40,996 nt of DNA from a virus. The notes under the pieces are model-generated. The model was not told the DNA's origin. It made no database searches and was given only the letters and a program-made list of their open reading frames with translations. Every line of letters starts with the position of its first letter. Position 1 is the stretch's first letter. This document shows positions 24,650-32,138 of this stretch, piece after piece. A program made the position numbers and the translations under genes. The stretch is taken from positions 1 through 40,996 of the IMG/VR virus record IMGVR_UViG_3300018080_000059. One strand, given 5' to 3'.

Positions 24650-25228
24650 TTATTTCTCAATCCGTTTTACGATGTCGTTTCCGATAAACGGTAAAATATT
24701 ATTGATTTCATCATGTTGCTCATATGGAAGCAATTCTGACGCTTTGCTTTCATCAATGAGTTTTAATTTCAGAGCTTCTTTAACTGCGGGAGCCCGTTTT
24801 GACTTATCAAATCCAAGTGAAAGCTCCCATTCCGGGAGTTCGTTTTTGTCCATTGCCTCAGATAAAAGTTTCTTATATTTTTCTAAAAAAGTAACTCTTG
24901 CGGCGACAAGATCCCTGTTTTCGATCAATGGGAGTGCAATAAAAAAAGCTTCTTTCATTTGTTTTGTCCATACGACTGAATCATCTTCGTGAATCGGCAT
25001 TTTAGCCCAGGCCTCATTTGGTCCTGGATGTTGTCCCGGGATCCTATCTTTGATTTCTGAAATCGTAGGGAAATGATTCAATGTTGATCTGCATTTCCTG
25101 AGAGATTCCAGAAGATTCTCTTCGTCGTATATTGAAATGTCAGAAATTAAGCCCTGTAATGCTCTTTTTGTCATTTTTTTGTCATAAAGTTCACACATGT
25201 ACTCAAGCGTTTCCATTAATTTTTTCAT
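24650..25228 (-). CDS. Phage replication-associated conserved protein (PGPNEAWA type), 192 aa
   Basis: The segment FPTISEIKDRIPGQHPGPNEAWAKMPIHEDDSVVWTKQMKEAF is a recurrent signature of an uncharacterised phage family that sits next to replication initiator genes. The helical C-terminal half follows (AARVTFLEKYKKLLSEA). It overlaps the initiator-like gene upstream by 26 bases, so the pair is co-translated. A role as helicase loader or initiator partner is inferred from that pairing. Confidence 0.5.
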   Translation of the reverse strand: MKKLMETLEYMCELYDKKMTKRALQGLISDISIYDEENLLESLRKCRSTLNHFPTISEIKDRIPGQHPGPNEAWAKMPIHEDDSVVWTKQMKEAFFIALPLIENRDLVAARVTFLEKYKKLLSEAMDKNELPEWELSLGFDKSKRAPAVKEALKLKLIDESKASELLPYEQHDEINNILPFIGNDIVKRIEK

Positions 25229-26132
25229 AATTTTCCTCCATCATTTTCGATACTTCTCTGAAAGCGTCTCTGTTTGTTTGCATTTTGTCAACCTGAGTTG
25301 CTTTTGTAGTTGTTATATTAATACCGGTTTCCGCTGATGTTAATATTTTCTGATAATCTGTAATGCATAAACCGATGTCGTGAGCCTTTTTTATATAAAA
25401 CTGGTCATTGATTGTTAAATAATGTTTTACGATTTTGCAAGCGTTTTCTTTTCCTACGAGATAAATAAGCCTTTTGCACTGACTATTTGTTTTTGAATTT
25501 CTTATCGGGGAAGTTCTATATTTGCGCTCATACGCGTCAGCGTATGAAAACCAGACCTCTGAGCCTGGAGTTGTTGGTTTTGAAACTTTGCTTTTGCAAC
25601 ATATTAATTTCTTTTCTTCTATAAGATCATAATAGGATGAATTACTATTATTAGAGTTATATTTAGAAGTAGAGGAAGAGGAAGAGGAAGAGGAAGAGGG
25701 TTCGGTGCCGTTCGGTAGCGTACGAACGGGCGTTCGATCTTTGTTCGGGTTTTTAGGGTTTTTTTGTAAATTTCTTGCGTTGCAGGGAATTGCAGATCCG
25801 AATTTCTTTTTTCTTATTTCAGCACTCTTTTTCCCTGCCTTCCTGCGCTGCTCTATACCCTTGAAAATCCATTCAAAATTTCTTTTAGAGCCTTTAACAT
25901 AATAACCATTTTTTCGTTTTTCAACAAATTCAAAATCTATTAATTCATCAGGGAAACCATAAAATTCATAAGATTTGCTCGGAATTATTGTTTTGTCTTT
26001 CCTATAATGCTCTTGAGCAAAACGCCATAACAAAACAAGCCAGCCAAGCGCAGTAGCCTCCCCCAATTTTACAGACAATTTTTTATACCTCGGATCTGTG
26101 AAAAGGCTTTCTTCAATGTTGATGCGCGGCAA
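25203..26132 (-). CDS. Replication initiator-like protein with poly-Ser linker, 309 aa
   Basis: The N-terminal about 110 residues (MPRINIEESLFTDPRYKKLSVKLGEATALGWLVLLWRFAQEHY and following) have the winged-helix look of phage replication initiators. A Pro/Asn/Ser-rich linker with nine consecutive Ser follows. The C-terminal domain has the pattern W..Y..AY..KY..SPIRN...N, GKENACKIVKHYLTINDQFYIKKAHDIGLCITDY seen in such proteins. The start is a TTG behind a very strong GGGGGGAG site, and a terminator-like hairpin lies directly before that site. It is the first gene of the leftward operon. Confidence 0.6.
   Translation of the reverse strand: MPRINIEESLFTDPRYKKLSVKLGEATALGWLVLLWRFAQEHYRKDKTIIPSKSYEFYGFPDELIDFEFVEKRKNGYYVKGSKRNFEWIFKGIEQRRKAGKKSAEIRKKKFGSAIPCNARNLQKNPKNPNKDRTPVRTLPNGTEPSSSSSSSSSTSKYNSNNSNSSYYDLIEEKKLICCKSKVSKPTTPGSEVWFSYADAYERKYRTSPIRNSKTNSQCKRLIYLVGKENACKIVKHYLTINDQFYIKKAHDIGLCITDYQKILTSAETGINITTTKATQVDKMQTNRDAFREVSKMMEENYEKINGNA
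25671..25699. repeat. Hexanucleotide microsatellite encoding the poly-Ser linker
   Basis: The plus strand reads near-perfect tandem GAGGAA units, which on the coding strand are alternating TCT and TCC serine codons. Such repeats are prone to slippage and could vary linker length between isolates. Confidence 0.8.
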
Positions 26133-26144
26133 TTTACTCCCCCC

Positions 26145-26190
26145 AAAAAAAAGCCTCCGGCCTGCAATGTTCGTAAGAATACAGGCCGGA
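26145..26190 (-). terminator. Leader terminator/attenuator before the replication initiator
   Basis: On the minus strand a 9-bp perfect stem (TCCGGCCTG / CAGGCCGGA, arms 26182-26190 and 26156-26164) is followed by GGC and eight T, then at once by GGGGGGAG and the TTG start at 26132. Inside the loop TATTC and GAACA can add a second stem. It is the strongest intrinsic terminator in the window and lies in the leader, so it must be read through or regulated for the leftward operon to be made. Confidence 0.7.
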
Positions 26191-26255
26191 TTTATATAAA
26201 TAACCGGAGTGGTTTTTATATCAAGTTGTCTTTAATGCATACGAACATGAATCGG

Positions 26256-26283
26256 ATAATAGTTTTTTTCTGAAGTTTTGCAA
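26256..26283 (-). promoter_or_regulatory. Candidate leftward promoter of the divergent region
   Basis: On the minus strand TTGCAA (26283-26278), a 16-base spacer and TATTAT (26261-26256) lie upstream of the initiator-like gene. The predicted start near 26249 yields a leader of about 117 bases that contains the terminator hairpin. A weaker alternative lies at 26195-26224, but its start would fall inside the hairpin. Confidence 0.4.
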
Positions 26284-26324
26284 GAAATATTTTTGATGAA
26301 TTTTTTAGCAAATGAAAAACAACC

Positions 26325-26373
26325 ATACTGAAAAGACCTGTCAGAATAAAAATTAAGTATACTGAACCATGGT
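26325..26373. promoter_or_regulatory. Operator-like repeats in the divergent region
   Basis: ATACTGAA occurs twice in direct orientation (26325-26332 and 26359-26366), 34 bases apart, and is joined by two perfect 8-base palindromes (AGTATACT 26356-26363; ACCATGGT 26366-26373). They lie between the leftward and rightward promoters, the natural place for a regulator site. A protein partner is unknown. The rest of 26284-26421 shows nothing further that I can support. Confidence 0.3.
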
Positions 26374-26421
26374 ATGACTATAATTTAAGCAGATATCTAT
26401 AAAAGTTTACAAGTTTATTTG

Positions 26422-26449
26422 TTGACAAAAAATATTAATGAAGTATAAC
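26422..26449 (+). promoter_or_regulatory. Main rightward early promoter
   Basis: A perfect TTGACA (26422-26427), a 16-base spacer and TATAAC (26444-26449) form a near-consensus sigma70 promoter. The expected start near 26456 lies downstream of an in-frame ATG at 26438, so that ATG is not used and the first gene starts at 26480. Confidence 0.7.
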
Positions 26450-26479
26450 AGTGTCATATTTAACCGGAGATCACGAAAA

Positions 26480-26644
26480 ATGTATCAAGTAAAATTAAAT
26501 TTTTACGATGGATCAAGCGAAATTGTATCATTTGATACTCAGGCGCAAGTTGATGCGTTTGAGGTAATAATGCACACGTCATGCGCCCTTTATGTTAAAT
26601 CTTACGAAATTCTGGAGAAAAAATGTCAAACGAATTTAAATTAG
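26480..26644 (+). CDS. First early protein, unknown, 54 aa
   Basis: The ATG at 26480 is chosen because it lies after the predicted transcript start and has GGAG about ten bases upstream. The product MYQVKLNFYDGSSEIVSFDTQ... is a small beta-strand/helix protein ending in KKCQTNLN. Being the first gene after the strongest early promoter, it may act on the host. No family recognised. Confidence 0.5.
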   Translation: MYQVKLNFYDGSSEIVSFDTQAQVDAFEVIMHTSCALYVKSYEILEKKCQTNLN

Positions 26645-26841
26645 TATTCGAAAGGAAATTGTTGGATCTCTGCGCGGCTGAAAACACAAGATTGTTGAAA
26701 TTATCGTTTGAAGATAATAAAGAAAAACCGGCATTTTTGGTTGAGAAGGGAAGATTACAAATTCTTAATGAATTTGTTGATCTTCTACATAAATTTGATA
26801 ATAACAGAGGAGTAAAAATTGAAAATAGCAATAATAAATAA
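26623..26841 (+). CDS. Unknown early protein, 72 aa
   Basis: This charged, mainly helical protein (MSNEFKLVFERKLLDLCAAENTRLLKLSFEDNKEK, then LQILNEFVDLLHKFDNN) overlaps the end of the preceding gene by 22 bases. It is preceded by GGAG at good spacing. It ends in an Asn/Lys tail. Function unknown. Confidence 0.45.
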   Translation: MSNEFKLVFERKLLDLCAAENTRLLKLSFEDNKEKPAFLVEKGRLQILNEFVDLLHKFDNNRGVKIENSNNK

Positions 26842-27004
26842 TGAAAAGTTTTTACTGGATCACAATGAAAGAGTTTTTCATATAGTTGTTGAAAATGAAA
26901 AATATCATCTTTACGGATTAAATTCGAACCTTGTAGATGATTTTATTTGTACCAGAGACAAATTTGAACAAATATTGATTTTTTTAAAGGAGAATATTGA
27001 ATGA
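26819..27004 (+). CDS. Unknown early protein, TTG start, 61 aa
   Basis: The start is a TTG preceded by GAGGAG at five-base spacing; no in-frame ATG with a ribosome site is available. The product alternates short strands and helices (KIAIINNEKFLLDHNERVFHIVVENEKYHLYGL) and ends in an acidic helix. It overlaps both neighbours. Family not recognised. Confidence 0.45.
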   Translation: MKIAIINNEKFLLDHNERVFHIVVENEKYHLYGLNSNLVDDFICTRDKFEQILIFLKENIE

Positions 27005-27174
27005 ATATAGATGAAAAAACCGTACGCGAAACAATTACTGTTTTCATGGAAGAATTTGAAAAGATGGATTCGGATGTAGAATTTTGTTGTTATTCATGTT
27101 TCTTGTTGGATCTTATTGGTAAAGTAGAAAAAAGATTTAAACTACAGAAAGGATTTACAAAAAATGAATGTTGA
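27001..27174 (+). CDS. Unknown Cys-containing early protein, 57 aa
   Basis: This short gene starts as ATGA inside the preceding stop and ends at a TGA at 27172-27174, overlapping the exonuclease start. It encodes an acidic helix (DEKTVRETITVFMEEFEKMDSD) followed by FCCYSCFLLDLIGKVEKRF. The three clustered cysteines suggest a metal site or disulfide, but this is not established. Overlapping junctions on both sides support it as a real gene. Confidence 0.5.
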   Translation: MNIDEKTVRETITVFMEEFEKMDSDVEFCCYSCFLLDLIGKVEKRFKLQKGFTKNEC

Positions 27175-28045
27175 AGAATTAAAACTGCTCGCACAAAATG
27201 ACAAATTACATGGAATTTACTCGAAAGAAGACATCGATATTGACACATATCATGCGCCTGATTGTCCAGGAATAAGCAAAACAGGATTAGACATGATTAA
27301 TCGGTTTCCTGCATATTATAAATATTATTATCTTGATGGAAATATGGAAGAAAAAAAAGAAACGCCAGCATTGATTTTCGGAAAAGCAATTCATACCGCT
27401 GCCTTTGAACCTGAAATTTTCGACAAAACGTATACCTCTGATGATTTCGCTATTTCAAAAGGATCTCGGGCAACAAAGGCATACAAACAGGAAAGAGAAA
27501 AGTATAAATTTGAGAATCCGAATAGTATCATTTTAAGTGTTGATGTTTTCGATCACGTTATGAAAATGCGCGAAACGCTTGAAAAGCATCCATGGACCAA
27601 AAACGCATTTAGAAATGGGAACGCAGAGCAAACGATATTCTGGAAAAAATCTGAAATATTGTGTAAAACAAGGCCAGATTATATACATAAAGATGGATAT
27701 ATAATTGATCTAAAAACAACAACGGACGCATCAGAAGCAAGCAAGGCAATAGCAAACTTCAGATATTTCGTCCAGGAAGCAATGCTCAGGAAAGGAGCTG
27801 AAGCAGTAACGGGAAAAGAATTTAAAGTTATTTTTGTGTTTATCGAGAAAGAGCCTCCCTATGGCATCAGGATTGTAAATCTTGATTCTAATGCTCAAAT
27901 TCACGGCGAAAAGATTTTTGACAGAAACCTCAGGGGTTATAAAGACTGTTTAAAAAATAATTACTGGCCCGGATATCCGAATATTGTTGAAACTGTTGGA
28001 TTGCCGAAATGGATTTATTATCAAGAAGAAAATGAATGTGATTAA
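27164..28045 (+). CDS. RecE-like exonuclease (PD-(D/E)XK), 293 aa
   Basis: The C-terminal nuclease domain of the exonuclease VIII family is evident: GKAIHTAAFEP at 73-83 (His77), Glu155 in AEQTIFW, then CKTRPDYI with Asp172 and IIDLKTT with Asp182 and Lys184. These are the metal and catalytic positions of the fold. The protein is of the short, phage-encoded type lacking the large N-terminal part of RecE. It precedes a RecT-like gene, so the pair forms a two-component recombination system that resects double-strand ends and anneals the exposed strand. Confidence 0.85.
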   Translation: MNVEELKLLAQNDKLHGIYSKEDIDIDTYHAPDCPGISKTGLDMINRFPAYYKYYYLDGNMEEKKETPALIFGKAIHTAAFEPEIFDKTYTSDDFAISKGSRATKAYKQEREKYKFENPNSIILSVDVFDHVMKMRETLEKHPWTKNAFRNGNAEQTIFWKKSEILCKTRPDYIHKDGYIIDLKTTTDASEASKAIANFRYFVQEAMLRKGAEAVTGKEFKVIFVFIEKEPPYGIRIVNLDSNAQIHGEKIFDRNLRGYKDCLKNNYWPGYPNIVETVGLPKWIYYQEENECD

Positions 28046-28065
28046 AAACATAGCATTGATTATTG

Positions 28066-28093
28066 TTGACTAATAAATTAGTTAATATATAAA
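28066..28093 (+). promoter_or_regulatory. Promoter before the RecT-like gene
   Basis: TTGACT (28066-28071), a 16-base spacer and TATAAA (28088-28093) lie in the 71-base gap between the exonuclease and annealing-protein genes. A GAGGG Shine-Dalgarno follows before the ATG at 28117. It would add extra expression of the annealing protein. Confidence 0.55.
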
Positions 28094-28116
28094 CAAATTT
28101 AACCTGAGAGGGCAAA

Positions 28117-29073
28117 ATGAATCAAAAAAATACTGAAAATTTACCAGACATCAGGGCTAATACTGACGGTCAGCTTGTTGGAAAATCGCTCGCCGAGCAA
28201 ATGAGAATTGCAAAATATTATGTTGCTTCAGGATTGCTTCCGAAAGGTCTGAATACCCCGGAAAAAGCAATGATAGGGCTTCAATATTGTCATGCTTTAG
28301 GCTTAAAACCAGCAACAGCATTAAGGCAGGTTTGCGTCGTTAATGGAAAACCTACAATTTACGGTGATTTGCCGCTCGCAATTGTTCGGCAATCAGGAAA
28401 ACTTAAATCAATAACAGAAAGGATTATAGACAAAGAAGGAAAAGAAATATCCCCTATTAATAACAATCTGGCAGAGCTGGTTTTTGCTGGTATCTGTCAG
28501 GTTGTTAGAGCCGATACAGGGGAAAAGATCGAAAGGTTTTTTACGATTGAAGACGCAAAAAGAGCAGGGCTTTTGACATCTGATTGCTGGCGAAAATATC
28601 CAAAAGACATGTTAAAATATAGGGCTCGTGGGCAGGCCCTTAAAGATGGGTTCTCGGATGTACTTTCCGGCGCTGCGATTGCTGAATATGATTACGGAAT
28701 TATGCCAGAAGTTGAACCGACAAAGACAATTACTGCTAATCCGAAAGAAAATAAAGAGGCAACAGAAAAATTTTTAGACATTACTGTTGATGAAAATATT
28801 CCAGAAAATGAAGTTCATTTCGTTGATAAAACAGGAAATACAACAGGTAAAATCGTTAATATTGATACACCAGAAAATGATGAAAATTTTGATACATGTA
28901 TGGTTCCTGAATTTGAGAACACACAGAAAAAGGAAGAAGAGCCAGAGATTGATATAATACCACCCGGCAAAAGATGCGTGAAAATAGATCAAGAATGCAC
29001 CGGTTGCGGGGAATGTGAAGAAAAAAATCCAGATTCCTGGGAATGGTTCCCGAGACTAATCATTTCTGGTTAG
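28117..29073 (+). CDS. RecT-like single-strand annealing protein with Cys-rich tail, 318 aa
   Basis: The N-terminal about 200 residues carry the RecT pattern: KAMIGLQYCHALGLKPATALRQVCVVNGKPTIYGD, then KSITERIID, and FTIEDAKRAGLL...WRKYPKDMLKYRARGQALKDGFSDVLSG. It binds single strands made by the neighbouring exonuclease and anneals them. After an acidic linker the last 35 residues hold Cys287, Cys294, Cys297 and Cys300 (CTGCGEC), a CxxCxxC arrangement that RecT proteins normally lack. It might bind zinc or an iron-sulfur cluster. Confidence 0.85.
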   Translation: MNQKNTENLPDIRANTDGQLVGKSLAEQMRIAKYYVASGLLPKGLNTPEKAMIGLQYCHALGLKPATALRQVCVVNGKPTIYGDLPLAIVRQSGKLKSITERIIDKEGKEISPINNNLAELVFAGICQVVRADTGEKIERFFTIEDAKRAGLLTSDCWRKYPKDMLKYRARGQALKDGFSDVLSGAAIAEYDYGIMPEVEPTKTITANPKENKEATEKFLDITVDENIPENEVHFVDKTGNTTGKIVNIDTPENDENFDTCMVPEFENTQKKEEEPEIDIIPPGKRCVKIDQECTGCGECEEKNPDSWEWFPRLIISG

Positions 29074-29087
29074 AACCCGCCGTTTTA

Positions 29088-29133
29088 CCGGGGTTGTTCA
29101 ATGCGGTTAAACAAAGAACCCCGGACGATTTTT
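29088..29133 (+). terminator. Terminator-like hairpin after the RecT-like gene
   Basis: CCGGGGTT (29088-29095) and AACCCCGG (29117-29124) form a perfect 8-bp stem with a 21-base loop, followed by ACGA and five T. The AAGGAG ribosome site of the next gene begins within the next ten bases. It probably reduces read-through into the downstream early genes rather than blocking it. Confidence 0.55.
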
Positions 29134-29147
29134 AAAAAGGAGATAAC

Positions 29148-29483
29148 ATGTCAAAAGAACATAAAGAAGACCAAAAAATAATAAAAGAAAAAACTTCAAA
29201 ATTGTTAGATGAAATTTACGATTTTGCAAATAATAAATGCAACGTTCCGGTTGTTGCAGGCTTAGAGATTTCATCAAATATTTTCACAAATTCAATTATT
29301 AAATTTGTGAAAACACCAAAAGAAAAAGACAAACAAGTATTTATTGATTTATTAACGGAAAATCTTTATACATTGTTAAATCTGACTTTTTCTAGTAATG
29401 GCATAGGTTTGTCGGTTATTAAATTGCACCCGGATCAAAAATTTTTTGAAGAGAATAAAAACAGACTGGAGATAATAAAATGA
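29148..29483 (+). CDS. Unknown early protein, 111 aa
   Basis: A mostly helical protein with a Lys/Glu-rich start (KEHKEDQKIIKEKTSKLLDEIYDFANN) and a hydrophobic middle (VPVVAGLEISSNIFTNSIIKFV). AAGGAG precedes the ATG. Its stop overlaps the ATPase gene start by four bases (ATGA), so the two may work together. Family not recognised. Confidence 0.45.
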   Translation: MSKEHKEDQKIIKEKTSKLLDEIYDFANNKCNVPVVAGLEISSNIFTNSIIKFVKTPKEKDKQVFIDLLTENLYTLLNLTFSSNGIGLSVIKLHPDQKFFEENKNRLEIIK

Positions 29484-30706
29484 AAATAATTGAAATGACA
29501 GCGGAAAACATTAAAAAGATTAAAGCAATAAAAATCACGCCAAAAAACAATATGGTTGTTATTGAAGGGAAAAATGCAGCGGGGAAGACTTCAGCTCTTG
29601 ATTGCATAGCATATGCTCTGGGAGGGAAAAAATTAATTCCGGATAGTCCAATAAGGGACGGTGAAGAAAAGGCTTTTGTTGAAATGACAATCGGAGATTA
29701 TAAAATTTCTCGTACATGGACAAAGAAGGGAACATATTTAAAACTTGAAAATAAAGATGGTTTTAAATCTTCAAACCCTCAAAATATGCTAGATGCAGTA
29801 ATCGGGGATCTATCTTTTGATCCTATGAAATTCTGTAATTATTCTAAAACAGAAAGAATTGATATTTTAAAAAAAATTTGCGGCCTTAATTTTTCGGATC
29901 TCGAAAAAAAGCATAAGGAAAATTATGATGAAAGAACATATTTGAATCGCCAATTGAAAGACATAGAAGCACAGATTAAACCATATGAAAATACAATAAA
30001 TTTAACAATGGAAGCAGATTTAAAAACAAACATGAGAAGCATTGAAGAAGTAGAAGAAGAAAGAAAAACAATCGAAAAATCAAATAAATATATTGATGAT
30101 ACAAAAGCAAAGCAAAAAAATATTCTTGCGAAAATTAAAGAAAAACAAATTCAATTAACGCAATTAGAAACAGAAATTTATAATTTAAGGCAAGAGGAAA
30201 AAGAGCTAAATAATACCGATATTCCAGAATATAGAAATACCTCAAATTTAGCAGAAGAAATTCATAAAATAATTGAATATCAAAAGAAGCAAGAGCAATA
30301 TAAATTATACGACAATTTATTACAGAAAAAAAATAATATAAAAGATAAAATTAATGAAGCAGAAAAAGAAATTCATGTTGCTAAAGAAGAAAAAGGAAAC
30401 AGAATTAAAAATGCTAAAATGCCGATTGCGGGTTTAGGATTTTCAACAGGAGATGTTTCATATAATGGTGTAGAGTTTTCTGAAATTTCAAGCGCACAGA
30501 AAATAAAAATTTCAATGGCGATTGCAATGGCGCTCAATCCAAAAATTAAAATTATACGAATCCTCAACGGATCTTTGCTTGATTCAGACACAATGAAAGA
30601 AATTGAAACAATAGCCAAAGAAAAAGATTTTCAAATTTGGGTTGAAAGGGTATCTGACAAAAAATCAGATAATTGCATTTATATTGAGGAAGGCGAAATT
30701 AAATGA
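29480..30706 (+). CDS. SMC/Rad50-like ATPase, 408 aa
   Basis: A Walker A GKNAAGKT at 30-37 near the N-terminus, a central coiled coil (about 150-310) and a C-terminal half-site (EFSEISSAQKIKISMAIAMAL, then KIKIIRILNGSLLDSD) give the split ABC-ATPase layout of AAA_23/Rad50-type proteins. The coiled-coil arm is short. At the Walker B acidic position the sequence reads ILNGSLLD, with Asn363 where phage relatives, as I recall them, have Asp. It follows the recombination genes and probably acts in DNA end processing. No partner nuclease of the SbcD type is present. Confidence 0.75.
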   Translation: MKIIEMTAENIKKIKAIKITPKNNMVVIEGKNAAGKTSALDCIAYALGGKKLIPDSPIRDGEEKAFVEMTIGDYKISRTWTKKGTYLKLENKDGFKSSNPQNMLDAVIGDLSFDPMKFCNYSKTERIDILKKICGLNFSDLEKKHKENYDERTYLNRQLKDIEAQIKPYENTINLTMEADLKTNMRSIEEVEEERKTIEKSNKYIDDTKAKQKNILAKIKEKQIQLTQLETEIYNLRQEEKELNNTDIPEYRNTSNLAEEIHKIIEYQKKQEQYKLYDNLLQKKNNIKDKINEAEKEIHVAKEEKGNRIKNAKMPIAGLGFSTGDVSYNGVEFSEISSAQKIKISMAIAMALNPKIKIIRILNGSLLDSDTMKEIETIAKEKDFQIWVERVSDKKSDNCIYIEEGEIK

Positions 30707-30891
30707 TTGAAAGACTACAAAAAGAATTGAAAAAAGATAAAAATTATTTTTACGCATGGCAATCTAATATTGCAATGGCTTTTATTGATGAATTTAGAAG
30801 AGAAGCAAAACGCGGTCCATCATATAAAGAACTACACAAAATTGCGAATAATGCGGCTAAAAATTTTTTAAACGATCTTTTAAGGGGTTAA
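30703..30891 (+). CDS. Small phage-conserved protein, 62 aa
   Basis: The motif FYAWQSNIAMAFIDEFRREA resembles a short phage-conserved family of unknown function that is common in early operons. It is basic overall and overlaps the ATPase gene by four bases (ATGA). No enzyme motif is present. Confidence 0.5.
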   Translation: MIERLQKELKKDKNYFYAWQSNIAMAFIDEFRREAKRGPSYKELHKIANNAAKNFLNDLLRG

Positions 30892-30896
30892 ATTAA

Positions 30897-31268
30897 ATGA
30901 CATACAAAACGACAAAAAGACATTTTGAAATTTTTAAAAAAGAGTTTCTCAAATGGCGTGATTTTTGGGGTTTGTTTCAATATAGAGTTTATTTTTATCA
31001 TGGAGATATCGACGCCTGTTACGGCAGATGTGATGCAGATTTAGGAGCCATGCATGCAACAATTACGTTATCAGATGAATGGCCTAAACCCATCAACGAT
31101 TATAGCATAAAGCAAACAGCTTTTCATGAATGTTGTGAATTATTGCTTGCAAGATTCAACGTTAATGCTTATTACAGACATGCGACTAAAAACGATATAG
31201 AAGAATCAAATCACGAAATAATAAGAACATTAGAAAATAAAATATTTGAAAGGAGTATTAAAAAATGA
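30897..31268 (+). CDS. Unknown protein with HExxE-type motif, 123 aa
   Basis: The middle holds TAFHECCELLLARFNV, followed 25 residues later by ESNHEIIRTLENKIFER. This recalls small phage proteins with an HExx(E/H) helix and a downstream His-Glu pair, possibly a metal site. The upstream part (WGLFQYRVYFYHGDIDACYGRCDAD) is strand-rich. It is similar in layout to minimal metallopeptidases, but the full HExxH motif is missing, so an enzyme call is not justified. AAGGGG precedes the ATG. Confidence 0.45.
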   Translation: MTYKTTKRHFEIFKKEFLKWRDFWGLFQYRVYFYHGDIDACYGRCDADLGAMHATITLSDEWPKPINDYSIKQTAFHECCELLLARFNVNAYYRHATKNDIEESNHEIIRTLENKIFERSIKK

Positions 31269-31987
31269 CAGAAGAGAAAAAGGAAAACAAAAAAAAAGTT
31301 AATGATGGAATTAAAGGAGAAATCACAGAGGAAGAATTAAAAAAAACCAAAGAAAAAAACCCTCTGGTAAATATCACAGTTGAAGCTCCTCTTAACGATA
31401 AGGAATTGATCGAATATGCAAATAAGGCAGGTGATTTAAATCAGGAATATGCAGAACTTGAACTTAAAAAGAAAAAAATTCAGGAAGAAAAGAAGGCAGC
31501 ACTTGATAAAATCAACGGTGAAATTACAGAAAAATTTAATGATCTCAGGGATGTTTTAAAATGCATTAAATCTGGAAGAGCTTCAAGGGTTGTTGCCGCT
31601 GAGAAAAAATTCAATGTTGAAATGGGAGAAACAGAATACTGGTATAATGGCGAAATCGTTAAACATGCACCAATGACAGAAGATGAAAGACAGCTTCATA
31701 TGGATCTGACAGGCGACAAATATCCTGAAGAAAACACAACTCCAGGCTTTAAAGTTCCTGAATGGTTAAGACGCGGCGAATTTGTTGATTATGTTAAAGA
31801 AGGTAAAGAAGAGCCGATTTCAGATTGTAAAATCGAAGATATTCAGATCAAAAAAGATGAAAAGACAGGAGAAATCACAAAAATTGACGTAAAACTTGAT
31901 AAAGTCAGCGAATATGTTGATTTCTCAGAGATTGAACCATTAGAGGAGATTGAAGAAGATGGCGAAGAAGAAAATTCAGATAATTAA
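31265..31987 (+). CDS. Unknown early protein with coiled coil, 240 aa
   Basis: The N-terminal about 90 residues form a charged coiled coil (EYAELELKKKKIQEEKKAALDKINGEI). The centre carries VVAAEKKFNVEMGETEYWYNGEIVKHAPMTEDERQLHMDL, and the C-terminus is very acidic. The segment with MTEDERQ resembles a phage-conserved early family of unknown function. AAGGAG precedes the ATG, which overlaps the preceding stop. Confidence 0.5.
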   Translation: MTEEKKENKKKVNDGIKGEITEEELKKTKEKNPLVNITVEAPLNDKELIEYANKAGDLNQEYAELELKKKKIQEEKKAALDKINGEITEKFNDLRDVLKCIKSGRASRVVAAEKKFNVEMGETEYWYNGEIVKHAPMTEDERQLHMDLTGDKYPEENTTPGFKVPEWLRRGEFVDYVKEGKEEPISDCKIEDIQIKKDEKTGEITKIDVKLDKVSEYVDFSEIEPLEEIEEDGEEENSDN

Positions 31988-32138
31988 AATTTACGTCAAT
32001 GAATCAACAGAAAGATTTCATGCGCATAAAATTGCTGATTCCTGCTTTACAAAACAGGAATATTACGGCAAAATAATGGAACTGGCCCGGAAAAATTTTA
32101 AAAAATGGAATTTAAAAGATGAACTTGCAATTCTTTGA
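31959..32138 (+). CDS. Unknown basic protein, 59 aa
   Basis: The start at ATG 31959 is chosen because GAGGAG lies ten bases upstream; a TTG three codons earlier is too close to that site. The product (MAKKKIQIIKIYVNESTERFHAHKIAD and following) is basic with an alpha/beta look. It overlaps both neighbours. Family not recognised. Confidence 0.45.
   Translation: MAKKKIQIIKIYVNESTERFHAHKIADSCFTKQEYYGKIMELARKNFKKWNLKDELAIL

Noticed and set aside
25671-25699. Short tandem repeats as a CRISPR array
   Set aside because: The units are six bases without spacers and encode a poly-Ser linker.
26195-26224. TTGATA-18-TTTATA as the main leftward promoter
   Set aside because: Its transcript would start inside the terminator stem; the upstream TTGCAA-16-TATTAT is more consistent with the leader structure.
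26438-26440. ATG at 26438 as the first early gene start
   Set aside because: It lies inside the promoter, upstream of the predicted transcript start, and lacks a ribosome site. The ATG at 26480 has one.
26133-26479. tRNA genes in the non-coding gaps
   Set aside because: No cloverleaf-like arrangement or conserved T-arm sequence was seen in this or other gaps, all of which are short.
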